Of a stretch of DNA of 64,000 bases, positions 52,001 to 60,360 are shown piece after piece. The stretch's first letter is position 1, and each line of letters starts with the position of its first letter. The notes beneath the pieces were generated by a model. That model did not search any database. It saw nothing but the letters and a program-made list of their open reading frames with translations, and was not told the DNA's origin. This stretch comes from Ktedonobacter racemifer DSM 44963. Lineage in GTDB: Bacteria; Chloroflexota; Ktedonobacteria; Ktedonobacterales; Ktedonobacteraceae. The translations under genes and the position numbers were made by a program. The stretch lies in NCBI RefSeq assembly GCF_000178855.1, contig NZ_ADVG01000004.1, positions 806,001-870,000 of the forward strand. The letters run 5' to 3'.

Positions 52001-52873
52001 TTAGATAGTGACATCCTTCACCGTGTTTGGTCGCCAGGTAATCAAGCGATTCTCTAGCGATGTCACCAGGAACTCCATGATCAGGGCCACGGCCGCGAGA
52101 ATCGCCATCGCCGCGAAGACACCATTGGCGTTAAAGTTCGCCTGCGCGGACTCGATCATCAGGCCCAGGCCCTCAGTCGAACCGATAAACTCACCAACTA
52201 CAGCACCTACCAACGCGAAGCTGAAACTGGTATGTAAGCTGGCAATAATCCAGGTCAGCGCCGAAGGAATGATAACTTCAGTCGAGACCTTCCGGCTGCT
52301 CGCACCAAGCAGGCGAGCGTTCGCGATCAGGTTACGATCTACCTCACGAACGCCCTGGAAGGCATTGAAAAAGACAATAAAGAAGACGAGCACGACGGCA
52401 AGGGCAATCTTGGATTGGATGCCCAGGCCCAGACCAATGGCAAAGATTGAGCCAAGCACGACACGCGGAATGGCGTTGGCGGCCTTAATATAGGGGCTGA
52501 GAATATCGGCCAGAAAGTAGTTGCGCCCCAGGACGACACCGGAGATAACGCCCAGGACGACGCCAATCACAAAGCCGATGAAGGTCTCCTCAAGCGTGGC
52601 GCTGATCTGGACCCACAATGGCCCCTGCGCGGTCCCCTGGGTTACCCAGGTGACGAGCTGTGCCCAGATACCCGAGGGCTGTCCCCAGAAGAAGGAATCG
52701 ATAATGCCTAGGCGCGAGAGCAGCTCCCAACCACCGACGAGCACAATCAACAAGCCAATGCGCAAGGTGTTAACGATGATGCGCTGACGAGTCCTGGCCT
52801 GGCGTGCTTTCGTCACTATGCTGACTTCAGCCTCATTTACTGCCATCTCAGGCTTTCTGCTTATTTCTTTCAT
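52001..52873 (-). CDS. NitT/TauT-type ABC permease
   Basis: About 290 residues from the ATG at 52871-52873, selected for the GAGGTGG site 9 nt upstream. This overlaps the ATPase end by 26 nt, implying translational coupling; another ATG at 52844-52846 is possible. Six helices, with the SsuC/TauC core: LRIGLLIVLVGGWELLSRLG, FIGFVIGVVLGVISGVVLG, and the ATPase-contact loop RLLGASSRKVSTEVIIPSALTWII. Confidence 0.88.
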   Translation of the reverse strand: MKEISRKPEMAVNEAEVSIVTKARQARTRQRIIVNTLRIGLLIVLVGGWELLSRLGIIDSFFWGQPSGIWAQLVTWVTQGTAQGPLWVQISATLEETFIGFVIGVVLGVISGVVLGRNYFLADILSPYIKAANAIPRVVLGSIFAIGLGLGIQSKIALAVVLVFFIVFFNAFQGVREVDRNLIANARLLGASSRKVSTEVIIPSALTWIIASLHTSFSFALVGAVVGEFIGSTEGLGLMIESAQANFNANGVFAAMAILAAVALIMEFLVTSLENRLITWRPNTVKDVTI

Positions 52874-53690
52874 AGCTAATGACCACCTCGTTGCGAAGAG
52901 CTTCCCAGATTTCTTTATACAGATGGACAAAATGCGGATCAAAGCGTATCTCCGTCAGGTTGCGCGGGCGCGGCAAGTCTATGGTGTAGATACCTTTGAC
53001 GGTTGCGGGGCCAGCGGTCAGCACACAGACCTTATCGGCCAGGGAGATGGCCTCTTCCAGGTCATGGGTGACAAAAACGACGGAGGCCGATGTGGCGGAC
53101 CAGAGGCTCAGTAGCTCATCCTCCATCAGGATGCGCGTCTGCACGTCCAGGGCGCTGAATGGCTCGTCCATCAAAATAATCTGTGGCTCGTTAATAAGGG
53201 TCTGGGCCAGGGCTACGCGTTTACGCATACCGCCTGAAAGCTGATGGGGATAGCGGTCCTCAAAACCAGAGAGGCCGACGCGGGCGATCCAGTCGCGCGC
53301 ACGCTCAAAGGCCTCTGCCTTGGGAACACCACGGAAGAGAGGGCCAGTCACGACGTTGCGCAACACGTTTTTCCATGGGAAGACCGCGTCCGACTGGAAG
53401 ACATAGCCGATGCGAGGGTCGATGCCCTGGACGGGATTGCCCATCACCTCGACCTCGCCAATGCTTGGCTTCTCCAGGCCAGAGATCAGACCCAGGGTCG
53501 TCGATTTACCGCAACCAGTGGGACCAACAACAGCACAGAACTCGCCGGGCTTTACACTGAGGGAGAGGTCGCGTAAAGCGGTATATGCCTGCCCATTTGG
53601 CGTCTGAAAGCGCTTGGTCACATTGCGCAATTCAATGGCAGGCGTCCCCAGGCCCGACTCAGATTGCAGAGTAGTTGATGTGTTTGTCAT
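52848..53690 (-). CDS. NitT/TauT-type ABC ATPase
   Basis: 280 residues from the ATG at 53688-53690. All nucleotide-binding motifs are present: Walker A VGPTGCGKSTT, Q-loop YVFQSDAVFPW, signature LSGGMRKRVALA, Walker B IILMDEPFSALD and H-loop VTHDLEEA. PW after the Q-loop residue is typical of SsuB/TauB. It is the first gene of the operon. The site in front is weak; an upstream in-frame ATG exists but adds no family similarity. Confidence 0.88.
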   Translation of the reverse strand: MTNTSTTLQSESGLGTPAIELRNVTKRFQTPNGQAYTALRDLSLSVKPGEFCAVVGPTGCGKSTTLGLISGLEKPSIGEVEVMGNPVQGIDPRIGYVFQSDAVFPWKNVLRNVVTGPLFRGVPKAEAFERARDWIARVGLSGFEDRYPHQLSGGMRKRVALAQTLINEPQIILMDEPFSALDVQTRILMEDELLSLWSATSASVVFVTHDLEEAISLADKVCVLTAGPATVKGIYTIDLPRPRNLTEIRFDPHFVHLYKEIWEALRNEVVISYERNKQKA

Positions 53691-53999
53691 AGAGAGAGTA
53701 ATTTTACCCAACCCCTTTCTTGAATGGTCTGCTGGCACCACCTTGTGCTACCAGTTCAAGTCGTTCTTTTATATGAGCACAATTGCTTTTGAGCTAACGG
53801 GTTGTGGTTGTGTACACAGCGTACAGGCGCGCCTGCCTTCCTTGACGATAAACTATACTCTACGCCTGTGCTGGTAAGTATAGCCAGGAAGGCATAAACA
53901 ACGCATAAACGCGGCCCCCACTGGCATAAACAATGTATAAACACACTGCCGCCGATGAGGGCCGCGCTCTATAAATAGCCTTCCCTAGTGATGACCCTT
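53691..53999. other. Intergenic, promoter region of the ABC operon, no gene seen
   Basis: No coding frame. A pair of near-repeats, TAAACAACGCATAAACGCGG and TAAACAATGTATAAACACAC, lies at 53896-53945. A GCTCTATAAA block at 53969 resembles 17747. No known riboswitch motif was recognised. Confidence 0.35.
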
Positions 54000-55190
54000 C
54001 TAGACTGTTCCAAGCATGGCGTGGAAACGCTGCACACAGTGATCGCAGATAAAAGTAGTGGGTGAACTGCCTTCAGCGATACCAATCTCAGATGGGAAGA
54101 GATGAGCAATCTGGGAACCGCTACGCCCACAGAAGGAGCATGTCTGGTGAGCGGTAGGTGGTATGAGCGCGGTACGCGCCTGCAAGAGACTGATGCCTAA
54201 CGAGCGAAGCAGGCCCGCGCCAATCCCCTCGCCTTCATTCATCAAACCCAGCAAAAGATGGGTCGGGCGTATGCTCTTCTCGCCCTGATTCTTCATCTCT
54301 TCCCCTGCCAGAATAATGACCTGTTTAGCGCGAGGAGTCAACAACGTGAGCGCGTCCGCGGATACATTCGTGGCAGGTGGCTCTCCAGGAATCAACTTGC
54401 TGTGCTGTGCCTGGCGATCAAAGATAAAAACGATACCAGCATGAATACGTTGAGGCGTAATACCCAGCGGTGTAAGAAATGAAGCCAGGCTACCCTCGCT
54501 CGCCAGGCCCCACAGCAGATGTTCTGTGCCAATCCACCAGTGTGAAAGGGTAAGCATCTCTTCGCGAGCGAGATCTAGTACACGCTGGCTCTCCAGTGTC
54601 ATGGATCTGGCGAATGCGTCAAATGACGATTCTTGTTCTTGCATAGTATCCCTGTTCCTTTCCCTTGTCTCGACCTGTGCCGCACGCCTCAGTGCTCGCA
54701 ATTGCAACACGCGAATGTGACCCGCGTTGGTTCCCAATGCCTCGGCGATCTCAGCCGCGCTATATCCCTGAAGATAGTGCAAGGTCAAAATGCTGCGATC
54801 GCGTTCTGACAACAAGCTGAGAAGGTGCTGCACGCGCACTTCGGTCTGCTGATCGATAAAATTCGTGTTCTCGCGAAAAAGAGACTGCGCCTCCAGGTCA
54901 CTCAACGAACGCATTTCGTATGGACTCTGCGTCTGCCAATAGTCAACAATTGTTGTCCGGGCCGTTGCATAGAGCCAGCCGCGAGCACTTTCAAGGCTCT
55001 GATCTTCCTTGAGCCAGCGTAGTGCTTTGAGAAAGACCGTGCCGGCCAGGTCCTCAGCCAGGGCATGATCGCCGACTTTGCTGTAGATAGAGCGTTGCAG
55101 GTCGGCAGCATACAAACGGTAAATCTCTGCCAAACGGTTCAAGCGCTCCTGGCGACGCGCGTAGTTTGAGGGCTGCATAACGCTTACCAT
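54000..55190 (-). CDS. ECF sigma factor fused to Clp-N domain and ClpX-type zinc finger
   Basis: 396 residues in one uninterrupted frame. Residues 18-85 are sigma-70 region 2 (LAEIYRLYAADLQRSIYSKVGDHALAEDLAGTVFLKALRWL) and 120-175 are region 4 (LLSERDRSILTLHYLQGYSAAEIAEALGTNAGHIRVLQLRALRRA). Residues about 195-335 are a double Clp-N repeat (VLDLAREEMLTLSHWWIGTEHLLWGLASEG, then IILAGEEMKNQGEKSIRPTHLLLGLMNEGEG). The end is a four-cysteine zinc finger of the ClpX type (C351, C354, C382, C385). An internal ATG at 54642-54644 follows AAAGGAA, so a separate Clp-N/zinc protein could also be made. No anti-sigma gene adjoins. Confidence 0.85.
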   Translation of the reverse strand: MVSVMQPSNYARRQERLNRLAEIYRLYAADLQRSIYSKVGDHALAEDLAGTVFLKALRWLKEDQSLESARGWLYATARTTIVDYWQTQSPYEMRSLSDLEAQSLFRENTNFIDQQTEVRVQHLLSLLSERDRSILTLHYLQGYSAAEIAEALGTNAGHIRVLQLRALRRAAQVETRERNRDTMQEQESSFDAFARSMTLESQRVLDLAREEMLTLSHWWIGTEHLLWGLASEGSLASFLTPLGITPQRIHAGIVFIFDRQAQHSKLIPGEPPATNVSADALTLLTPRAKQVIILAGEEMKNQGEKSIRPTHLLLGLMNEGEGIGAGLLRSLGISLLQARTALIPPTAHQTCSFCGRSGSQIAHLFPSEIGIAEGSSPTTFICDHCVQRFHAMLGTV

Positions 55191-55424
55191 AGTTCCTTTC
55201 TGAAGGCTCTCAGTTTTTCATTGTGATATACAGATGAGCGTTACACCTGAGTATTGAGGGCGTTTATCGAGCAAGTGTGAGTGATAAAAAAACGGTGCTA
55301 CATTTTGGCGTCCTATGCGATTTATATTTATAGAGAGTACTCTCAAGCCGCAAACGGCATTATCTTTTTCCTGGCAAAGGCTGCTATCCTGACGGCAGAT
55401 CCAGGGACAGGAGGTCCTACGTCT

Positions 55425-55877
55425 ATGACTATTTATTTTTACACGGCACGCGAAGAACCCTATGGCTGTTTCTCCAATTTCTCCCGGCACGGCATCGACC
55501 TGGATGGGGCCTGGTGGCCAACTGTAGAGCACTACTTCCAGGCTCAGAAGTTCGCGGGCACACCCTACGCGAATAAAATTCGTATCGCCTTCACACCCAA
55601 GCAGGCAGCCGACCTGGGGCGCAGCCGCCAACATCCCCTGCGCCCCGATTGGGAACAGGTGAAGGACGAAATTATGCTTAAAGCGGTTCGCCGCAAGTTC
55701 GAGTTACACACCCAGTTGCGCAAACTTCTCCTCGCGACCGGCTCCGAAGAATTGATCGAGAACGCGCCTAGCGATTATTATTGGGGGTGTGGCAGCGATG
55801 GCAGCGGACAGAATAAGCTAGGACAACTTCTGATGCGCGTACGTTTGGAGCTAAGTTCTTTACCCTCTCCAACATAG
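55425..55877 (+). CDS. NADAR-family protein (YbiA-like N-glycosidase)
   Basis: 150 residues from ATG 55425, eight bases after AGGAGG. The YbiA fold marks are all present: EEPYGCFSNFSRHGIDLDGAWWPTVEHYFQAQKFAG, KIRIAFTPKQAADLGR, MLKAVRRKFELHTQLRKLLLATGSEELIENAPSDYYWGCGSDGSGQNKLGQLLMRVR. YbiA-type enzymes remove reactive riboflavin intermediates, and relatives reverse ADP-ribosylation of guanine in nucleic acids. No riboflavin gene lies near. The gene is monocistronic, divergent from the sigma fusion. Confidence 0.88.
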   Translation: MTIYFYTAREEPYGCFSNFSRHGIDLDGAWWPTVEHYFQAQKFAGTPYANKIRIAFTPKQAADLGRSRQHPLRPDWEQVKDEIMLKAVRRKFELHTQLRKLLLATGSEELIENAPSDYYWGCGSDGSGQNKLGQLLMRVRLELSSLPSPT

Positions 55878-55964
55878 ACTATTAACCATACGCTTCAGGA
55901 GACGAGCGATGGCTGACTTTTACGCAAGCCAATTTTGCAGTCAAAAATTGGCAGTTAAAAAACC

Positions 55965-56044
55965 TTGACTTTTAGCCGTAAATATGTTAATATTTAATCT
56001 GTCACTTGCGAATGACCACAAATTTGTGGTCATTCTCTTTTTTT
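55965..56044 (+). ncRNA. Candidate micro-transcript A (promoter, hairpin, T-run)
   Basis: A promoter with TTGACT (55965-55970), exactly 17 nt and TAATAT (55988-55993) is followed by TCACTTGCGAA and a hairpin GAATGACCACA/TGTGGTCATTC (56010-56035), then TCTTTTTTT. Transcription from about 56000 would give a stable RNA of roughly 40 nt. A second unit at 56765 has the same layout. Confidence 0.5.
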
Positions 56045-56064
56045 GCGCAAAAGTAAGGTAATAT

Positions 56065-56661
56065 TCATACGGTTGCAAGGCCAAGTTGCTGAAGAATCTG
56101 CTCCACTGTTTGCGACGGCGTCTGCTCGCTTGAATCAAGCCAGAGGCCAGCGTCTGCCATAGTTTCACGTAAGCTTTGATTAAGATAGGTAGCCCAGGCT
56201 TCACCCTGAGGACTCTTTCCACGATGCTTATCCCGCTGCTGCACGACTACATCCAACCGTGGCGCCAGCACTACTAGCGAGAAGGGCAGGCCGCTTAACT
56301 CCTCTTGTAGCTGCTCCCAGCGCTCTCCCAGAATAATGTCCTCCATCACAACGGTAAAACCTGCTTCATAGAAGGAACGAGCAAGTAGGCATACATTTTT
56401 GAGGCGCAGGAGCAATTGAGCTTTAGCTGCGCCCTGTGGCTCTCCTGGCTCCACTACCCATTGCCCTCCCGAGACAATCATGCGTTGCAAGGCATCTGCC
56501 TCAATATAGACGCCACGCGCAAAGCGCTGCGCCAGGAGGCGGGCCACAGTCGACTTGCCCGCAGCCATGATGCCTGTGAGCACAATAATTCTGGGCTGGC
56601 CATCAATCTTGAGCTGCGCAATAGCAGTTTCTGATACCATTTGATTTTCCTGTAACTCCAT
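56065..56661 (-). CDS. P-loop kinase-like ATPase (AAA_33/zeta-like)
   Basis: 199 residues from the ATG at 56659-56661. Walker A is LTGIMAAGKSTVARLLAQRF near residue 25, followed by a YIEADALQRMI acceptor-type segment and VMEDIILGERW. R-rich stretches (QQRDKHRGKSP) may be a lid. This is the small-molecule kinase type with chloramphenicol phosphotransferase/zeta-toxin-like folds. Substrate unknown. It lies between two look-alike promoter/hairpin units on the other strand. Confidence 0.75.
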   Translation of the reverse strand: MELQENQMVSETAIAQLKIDGQPRIIVLTGIMAAGKSTVARLLAQRFARGVYIEADALQRMIVSGGQWVVEPGEPQGAAKAQLLLRLKNVCLLARSFYEAGFTVVMEDIILGERWEQLQEELSGLPFSLVVLAPRLDVVVQQRDKHRGKSPQGEAWATYLNQSLRETMADAGLWLDSSEQTPSQTVEQILQQLGLATV

Positions 56662-56764
56662 TAAATTTTTCTCTTCCCTGGCATGCTTGTATCCAGCAAG
56701 AGGCAAACACGCTTATCTCTGCACATACAAAATTTTCCATTTTTCCATTTTTCCAAAAACATCC

Positions 56765-56846
56765 TTGACTTTTACACCAAAATCAGGTATACTTTAACAC
56801 ATCACTTGCAAAGAGCCACAGATTTGTGGCTCTTTTTCTTTTCCCT
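56765..56846 (+). ncRNA. Candidate micro-transcript B (promoter, hairpin, T-run)
   Basis: TTGACT (56765-56770), 17 nt and TATACT (56788-56793) precede TCACTTGCAAA and a hairpin AAGAGCCACA/TGTGGCTCTT (56811-56834) with a T-rich tail. Layout, spacing and the CTTGACTTTTA and CACTTGC blocks match unit A; the stem bases differ by compensatory changes (GACCACA versus GCCACA). Confidence 0.5.
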
Positions 56847-56911
56847 CAACATATACGAGTATTACTCGGTACTTTCCACAGTCATTCTCGCTCCTCTTCG
56901 CCTTCGCCAAA

Positions 56912-57630
56912 TTGCTATTTTTTATTTACATGTTTCTCGGCAATATTATCCCTAAGTCGTATGCCCTGCTACGCAGCGAGCAAACGATCTGGTTTATCGC
57001 CCGCCCATTTCACTGGTACCTTACACTGATGCAGCCTGTAAGCAAAAGTATACGTCGCTTTGGCGAGCTATTCACCCGCTGGCCAACTGATCAGGAGGTC
57101 GTTGAGACACTGCAACAGTTGCCATCCGGTTCTTCTGCTGCGCATGTAGTACGCGAACCATACCAGCACCACCAGAGAGAGGCCTTTGTCCTCAAAGAAG
57201 ATCAGCTCATCTATCATCTCCTCACCTTGAGGTATAAGACGCTACGCCATGTTATGCGCCATCGTGATGAAATCGCTGCGCTCCCCTTAATAAGTTCTTT
57301 TGAGGAGGTTAAAGAGGCCTTTCTACGCTTCAACTATACACGCATAGTCATCTATGAAGAGACACTGGACACAGTCATAGGGTGCTCCATCTCCAGGACT
57401 TCTACCGCTGGATGTGCCAGGCACAACCCAATCAACCCTTCTCCCTGCTCTCACCCATTCAACCAATTCCTCAATTGAGGCAGAAAATGCATGTGATCAA
57501 TGCTCTGAGCCTGCTGGAATCTCCCTCAGATCGACCTGTACAACTCGCGATTGTTCAGGACAACTATGGTCTGACCTGCGGACTCCTCACGCTTGCAGAC
57601 ATCTGCAACGCGATTATCACAGTACGCTAG
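56912..57630 (+). pseudogene. Decayed DUF21/CBS (CNNM/HlyC-type) transporter
   Basis: The frame from 56912 contains the end of a DUF21 membrane domain (FLGNIIPKSYALLRSEQTIWFIARPFHWYLTLMQPVSKSIRRFGELF, with the family's IIPKS). A CBS-like segment follows (LRYKTLRHVMRHRDEIAALPLISSFEEVKEAFLRFNYTRIVIYEETLDTVIG). Near 57380 the frame shifts; the next frame continues with LHLQDFYRW and the second CBS (VQLAIVQDNYGLTCGLLTLADICNAII) to 57630. The first helices of DUF21 are missing as well. Both lesions point to a pseudogene. Confidence 0.7.
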
Positions 57631-57674
57631 GTCCCGGGTTCTATCTCCCTACCTCGGCTCGCAAGCTCGCCTCT

Positions 57675-57722
57675 GGGTAAGGGATGTGGTGGCTGGCCAA
57701 CCAGCCACCACATCCCTTACCC
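57675..57722. repeat. 22-bp-arm palindrome of the GGATGTGGTGG type
   Basis: Arms 57675-57696 and 57701-57722 are perfect complements around CCAA. The arm GATGTGGTGGCTGG and the following GCACCGCAGGCGCGAAG block relate it to the elements at 3497 and 24661. It lies between the pseudogene and the next gene. Confidence 0.75.
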
Positions 57723-57890
57723 CTGAGCACCGCAGGCGCGAAGGCTTCTTGAAAAGGTCCTGAATGCAAGTAACTATAAATTTGTTTCAAATTTGTTGCA
57801 ATAGATGCGTTTATATGCTACAATTCGCAAGCCACTTTAATAAGCTCAATTATTCTTAATAACTTCCGCTAATGAAAGAGAGAATTTCTG

Positions 57891-58499
57891 ATGAATTGTG
57901 CAAGCTGTGGCATAGTTGCCCCCTATAATGCAGCAATATGCCCCAACTGCGGTGCCTCCTTCCCCATGCCAAACTCATATCCCCAGGCTCCTGATTATGC
58001 ACCACAACAACCCAATAATGCTCCTCCTGCGACAGGATATTCATATCCACAGCAAGGCTATGCCGCACCACAGCAAGGCTATGCCGCACCCGGCTACAAT
58101 TCAGCGCAAGCAGGCTATATGGGTCAGCAGCAGAGCTATGCCTATGGCCAGCCTCAATATCCTCCACCCTACCAGCAAATGACAAATGTTACCGTCGTCA
58201 ATAATGCGCAGACGAGTAACACGCCCGTCATCGTAGAGGTCCTGCTCAATTTCTTTCTTGGCATCTATGGGGTCGGCTGGCTCATGGCAGGCGAAACCAC
58301 TACCGGCATCGTCCTGCTCGTCTGTAGCTTCGTCGTTTACTGGCCTGTGTTGATCGGCCTCGCCATACTCACCTTAGGGATTGGCATCTTCTGCGATATC
58401 CCGCTCGTTATCGGCGCAGTCATCTTGAATGCCGTACTCCTGAGTGGAGCCTTGAAGCGCCGTTACGCCCAGGTCACAGTGGTCCAGACAAGATATTAA
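57891..58499 (+). CDS. Zinc-ribbon protein with Pro/Tyr/Gln repeats and C-terminal membrane domain
   Basis: 202 residues. A zinc ribbon (CASCG and CPNCG, residues 3-22) leads into a low-complexity segment of about 75 residues rich in PQQ, YAP and GY, including a tandem repeat of QQGYAAP. Two hydrophobic stretches follow (VLLNFFLGIYGVGWLMAG and TGIVLLVCSFVVYWPVLIGLAILTLGIGIFCDIPLVIGAVILNAVLLS), with the G-W-L-M-A-G turn typical of TM2-like domains. The C-terminus is basic. Function unknown; similar designs are common in this phylum. Confidence 0.65.
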   Translation: MNCASCGIVAPYNAAICPNCGASFPMPNSYPQAPDYAPQQPNNAPPATGYSYPQQGYAAPQQGYAAPGYNSAQAGYMGQQQSYAYGQPQYPPPYQQMTNVTVVNNAQTSNTPVIVEVLLNFFLGIYGVGWLMAGETTTGIVLLVCSFVVYWPVLIGLAILTLGIGIFCDIPLVIGAVILNAVLLSGALKRRYAQVTVVQTRY

Positions 58500-58605
58500 A
58501 CAATACAGATATCGCCTTCAATGCCCAATCGTTATACCTCTGTTTGTCGTGAAGCGCAACACTAAAAGTAAAGTGAACGTTCTCTAGAGGGAGGGGAGCG
58601 AAGGT

Positions 58606-59052
58606 ATGCTTGGCAAACTCAGTAACACGCAAATCGAGGAAATGCTATACACAGAGATGATCGGGCGCCTTGGCTGTCATGCGGAGGGCAAGACCTATGT
58701 CTACCCCATCAATTATGTCTATGACGGCGAGTGTATTTATGGCTGCTCGCTCGAAGGAGTGAAGCTTCAGGTGCTGAGAGCCCATCCCGAAGTCTGCTTT
58801 GAAGTAGATCATGTGAAGAACCTCGCCAACTGGCGCAGCGTCATGGCCTGGGGCACCTTTGAAGAGCTTGAGGGAGAAGAGGCGGCACAGGCTGCGAACC
58901 TGCTGATGCAACGTGAAATGACCCTCATAGCCAGTGGCCAATCGGTTCACCAGATGCGTAAGGTCGATTCACAAGCTACCTCATTCGTCAGCGCAATCTA
59001 CCGCATCCGCCTGGCCAAAAAAAATGGACGCTTCGAGATCGAGGATGATTAG
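58606..59052 (+). CDS. Pyridoxamine 5'-phosphate oxidase-like FMN-binding protein
   Basis: 148 residues. The split-barrel flavin-reductase-like fold is suggested by EMLYTEMIGRLGCHAEGKTYVYPINYVYDGECIYGCSLEG, then VCFEVDHVKNLANWRSVMAWGTFEELEG. This is the NimA-like branch, with the H in GCHA near the heme/FMN pocket. It probably reduces a small molecule; the substrate is unknown. GAGGGAGGGG precedes the ATG. The gene is convergent with an alcohol dehydrogenase across a palindrome. Confidence 0.85.
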   Translation: MLGKLSNTQIEEMLYTEMIGRLGCHAEGKTYVYPINYVYDGECIYGCSLEGVKLQVLRAHPEVCFEVDHVKNLANWRSVMAWGTFEELEGEEAAQAANLLMQREMTLIASGQSVHQMRKVDSQATSFVSAIYRIRLAKKNGRFEIEDD

Positions 59053-59054
59053 AA

Positions 59055-59126
59055 CGCTACTGACGTACGCGCCTACGCCTCTAGGCCAGATGTAGTACCC
59101 CTGCGTAGGCGCGTACGTCAGTAGCG
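59055..59126. repeat. 24-bp-arm palindrome between convergent genes
   Basis: Arms 59055-59078 and 59103-59126 are perfect complements separated by 24 nt. The arm CTACTGACGTACGCGCCTAC is 18 of 20 identical to 10497-10516. It probably ends both convergent genes. Confidence 0.8.
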
Positions 59127-59144
59127 CTCTGAATAATGCGTAGA

Positions 59145-60254
59145 TTACGCGCTGGGGAAACGAATAATAGTACGTGCGCCATCGCCACGACGCATACGCT
59201 CAAAGGCCGTCTCCAGCTCATCGAGGGGAGCAGTGTGACTGACCATACCTTCGATACGCATACGGCCAGCCTGGATGCGCTTGAGTAGTGCGGGGACGTC
59301 GGCGTGGAAGCGTGAGGAACCATAGAAGCAGCCACGAATGCTCTTCTCAATGATAAATTCAAAGGCGGGTAGTGTGATCGTTGACGTTCGTGGCGCGAGG
59401 CCAACTACGACCGCTGTACCGCCGGCGCGAATCAGACTCCAGGCCTGCTCTATCGTGCGTGGGTTCCCCAGAACCTCGAAAGCCCAGTCCACACCAAGCT
59501 GTGTAATACGCCGGACCTCGCGCAGAGCCTCCTGCTCACGCGAGTTGATGGTGTGCGATGCGCCAAAGCTCTGCGCCATCTTTAACTTCTCGGGGTTGAT
59601 ATCGACGGCGATGATGGGATATGCACCTGAGAGACTGGCCGCCTGGATCACGTTCAAACCTACGCCGCCGCAGCCAATCACGGCCACACTCTCGCCTGGA
59701 CGCACGCCGGCCGTGCGCTCAACGGCCCCTACGCCGGTCAGCACGGCGCAACCTAGGACCGCCGCGACCTCCATAGGTACGTCGGCGGGAATCTTCGCCG
59801 CCCCCTCCTGGGGAACAACCACATACTCACTAAAGCACGAGACCGCGAGAAAGTGGTGCAGGTTCTTATCACCAAGGTGCATGCGGCTGGTGCCATCGCG
59901 TAGCGTCCCCTGCACTCCCATGGCACCGGCAGTCGTACAGAGATGCGTCTGACCACGCTGGCAGAAATAGCACTGCCCACAGGAAGGGACCCAGGTCAGG
60001 ACCACGCGGTCCCCGACCTCGAAACCCGTCACGCCCGGCCCAACTTCGGCGATGACGCCCGTGCCCTCATGTCCCAGCACGATCGGCATCGGCTCCGGCA
60101 GGCTGCCATCGCGCACATGCAGGTCGCTATGGCAGACGCCCGCCGCCTCCATGCGCACCAGGATCTCGCCCTGGCGTGGCGCGTCCAGCGTAATCTCCTC
60201 AATAACGACAGGCTTCCCCGCCTCATACAAGACAGCCGCTCGTGTTTGCATCAT
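59145..60254 (-). CDS. Zinc-dependent alcohol dehydrogenase (MDR, class III-like)
   Basis: 369 residues, AAGGAG before the ATG. Catalytic zinc ligands are visible as C in AAGVCHSDLH and GHEGTGVIAEVG; structural zinc cysteines form CGQCYFCQRGQTHLC. The Rossmann motif is VAVIGCGGVGLNVIQ, followed by AVDINPEKLKMAQSFGAS, where the D favours NAD. The layout matches AdhC/mycothiol- and glutathione-type formaldehyde dehydrogenases and aryl-alcohol dehydrogenases. The substrate cannot be told. The gene stands alone. Confidence 0.88.
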   Translation of the reverse strand: MMQTRAAVLYEAGKPVVIEEITLDAPRQGEILVRMEAAGVCHSDLHVRDGSLPEPMPIVLGHEGTGVIAEVGPGVTGFEVGDRVVLTWVPSCGQCYFCQRGQTHLCTTAGAMGVQGTLRDGTSRMHLGDKNLHHFLAVSCFSEYVVVPQEGAAKIPADVPMEVAAVLGCAVLTGVGAVERTAGVRPGESVAVIGCGGVGLNVIQAASLSGAYPIIAVDINPEKLKMAQSFGASHTINSREQEALREVRRITQLGVDWAFEVLGNPRTIEQAWSLIRAGGTAVVVGLAPRTSTITLPAFEFIIEKSIRGCFYGSSRFHADVPALLKRIQAGRMRIEGMVSHTAPLDELETAFERMRRGDGARTIIRFPSA

Positions 60255-60360
60255 TGCTCACTCCTTCGTTACTGCTCGCAAATATGTATCCATACATAAA
60301 TCGGCAAGCCTGTCCATCTCCTCGTGCCAGGCTTACAGGCATTATACCGCAAAAAAACAC

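Noticed and set aside
17732..53977. GCTCTATAAA blocks at 17747 and 53969 as a shared operator
   Set aside because: Only about ten bases agree, the flanks differ, and downstream genes are unrelated, so chance is likely.
53691..53999. Riboswitch before the NitT/TauT-type operon (for example TPP)
   Set aside because: No CUGAGA-type or other known aptamer core was found. Only near-repeats and AT-rich boxes are visible.
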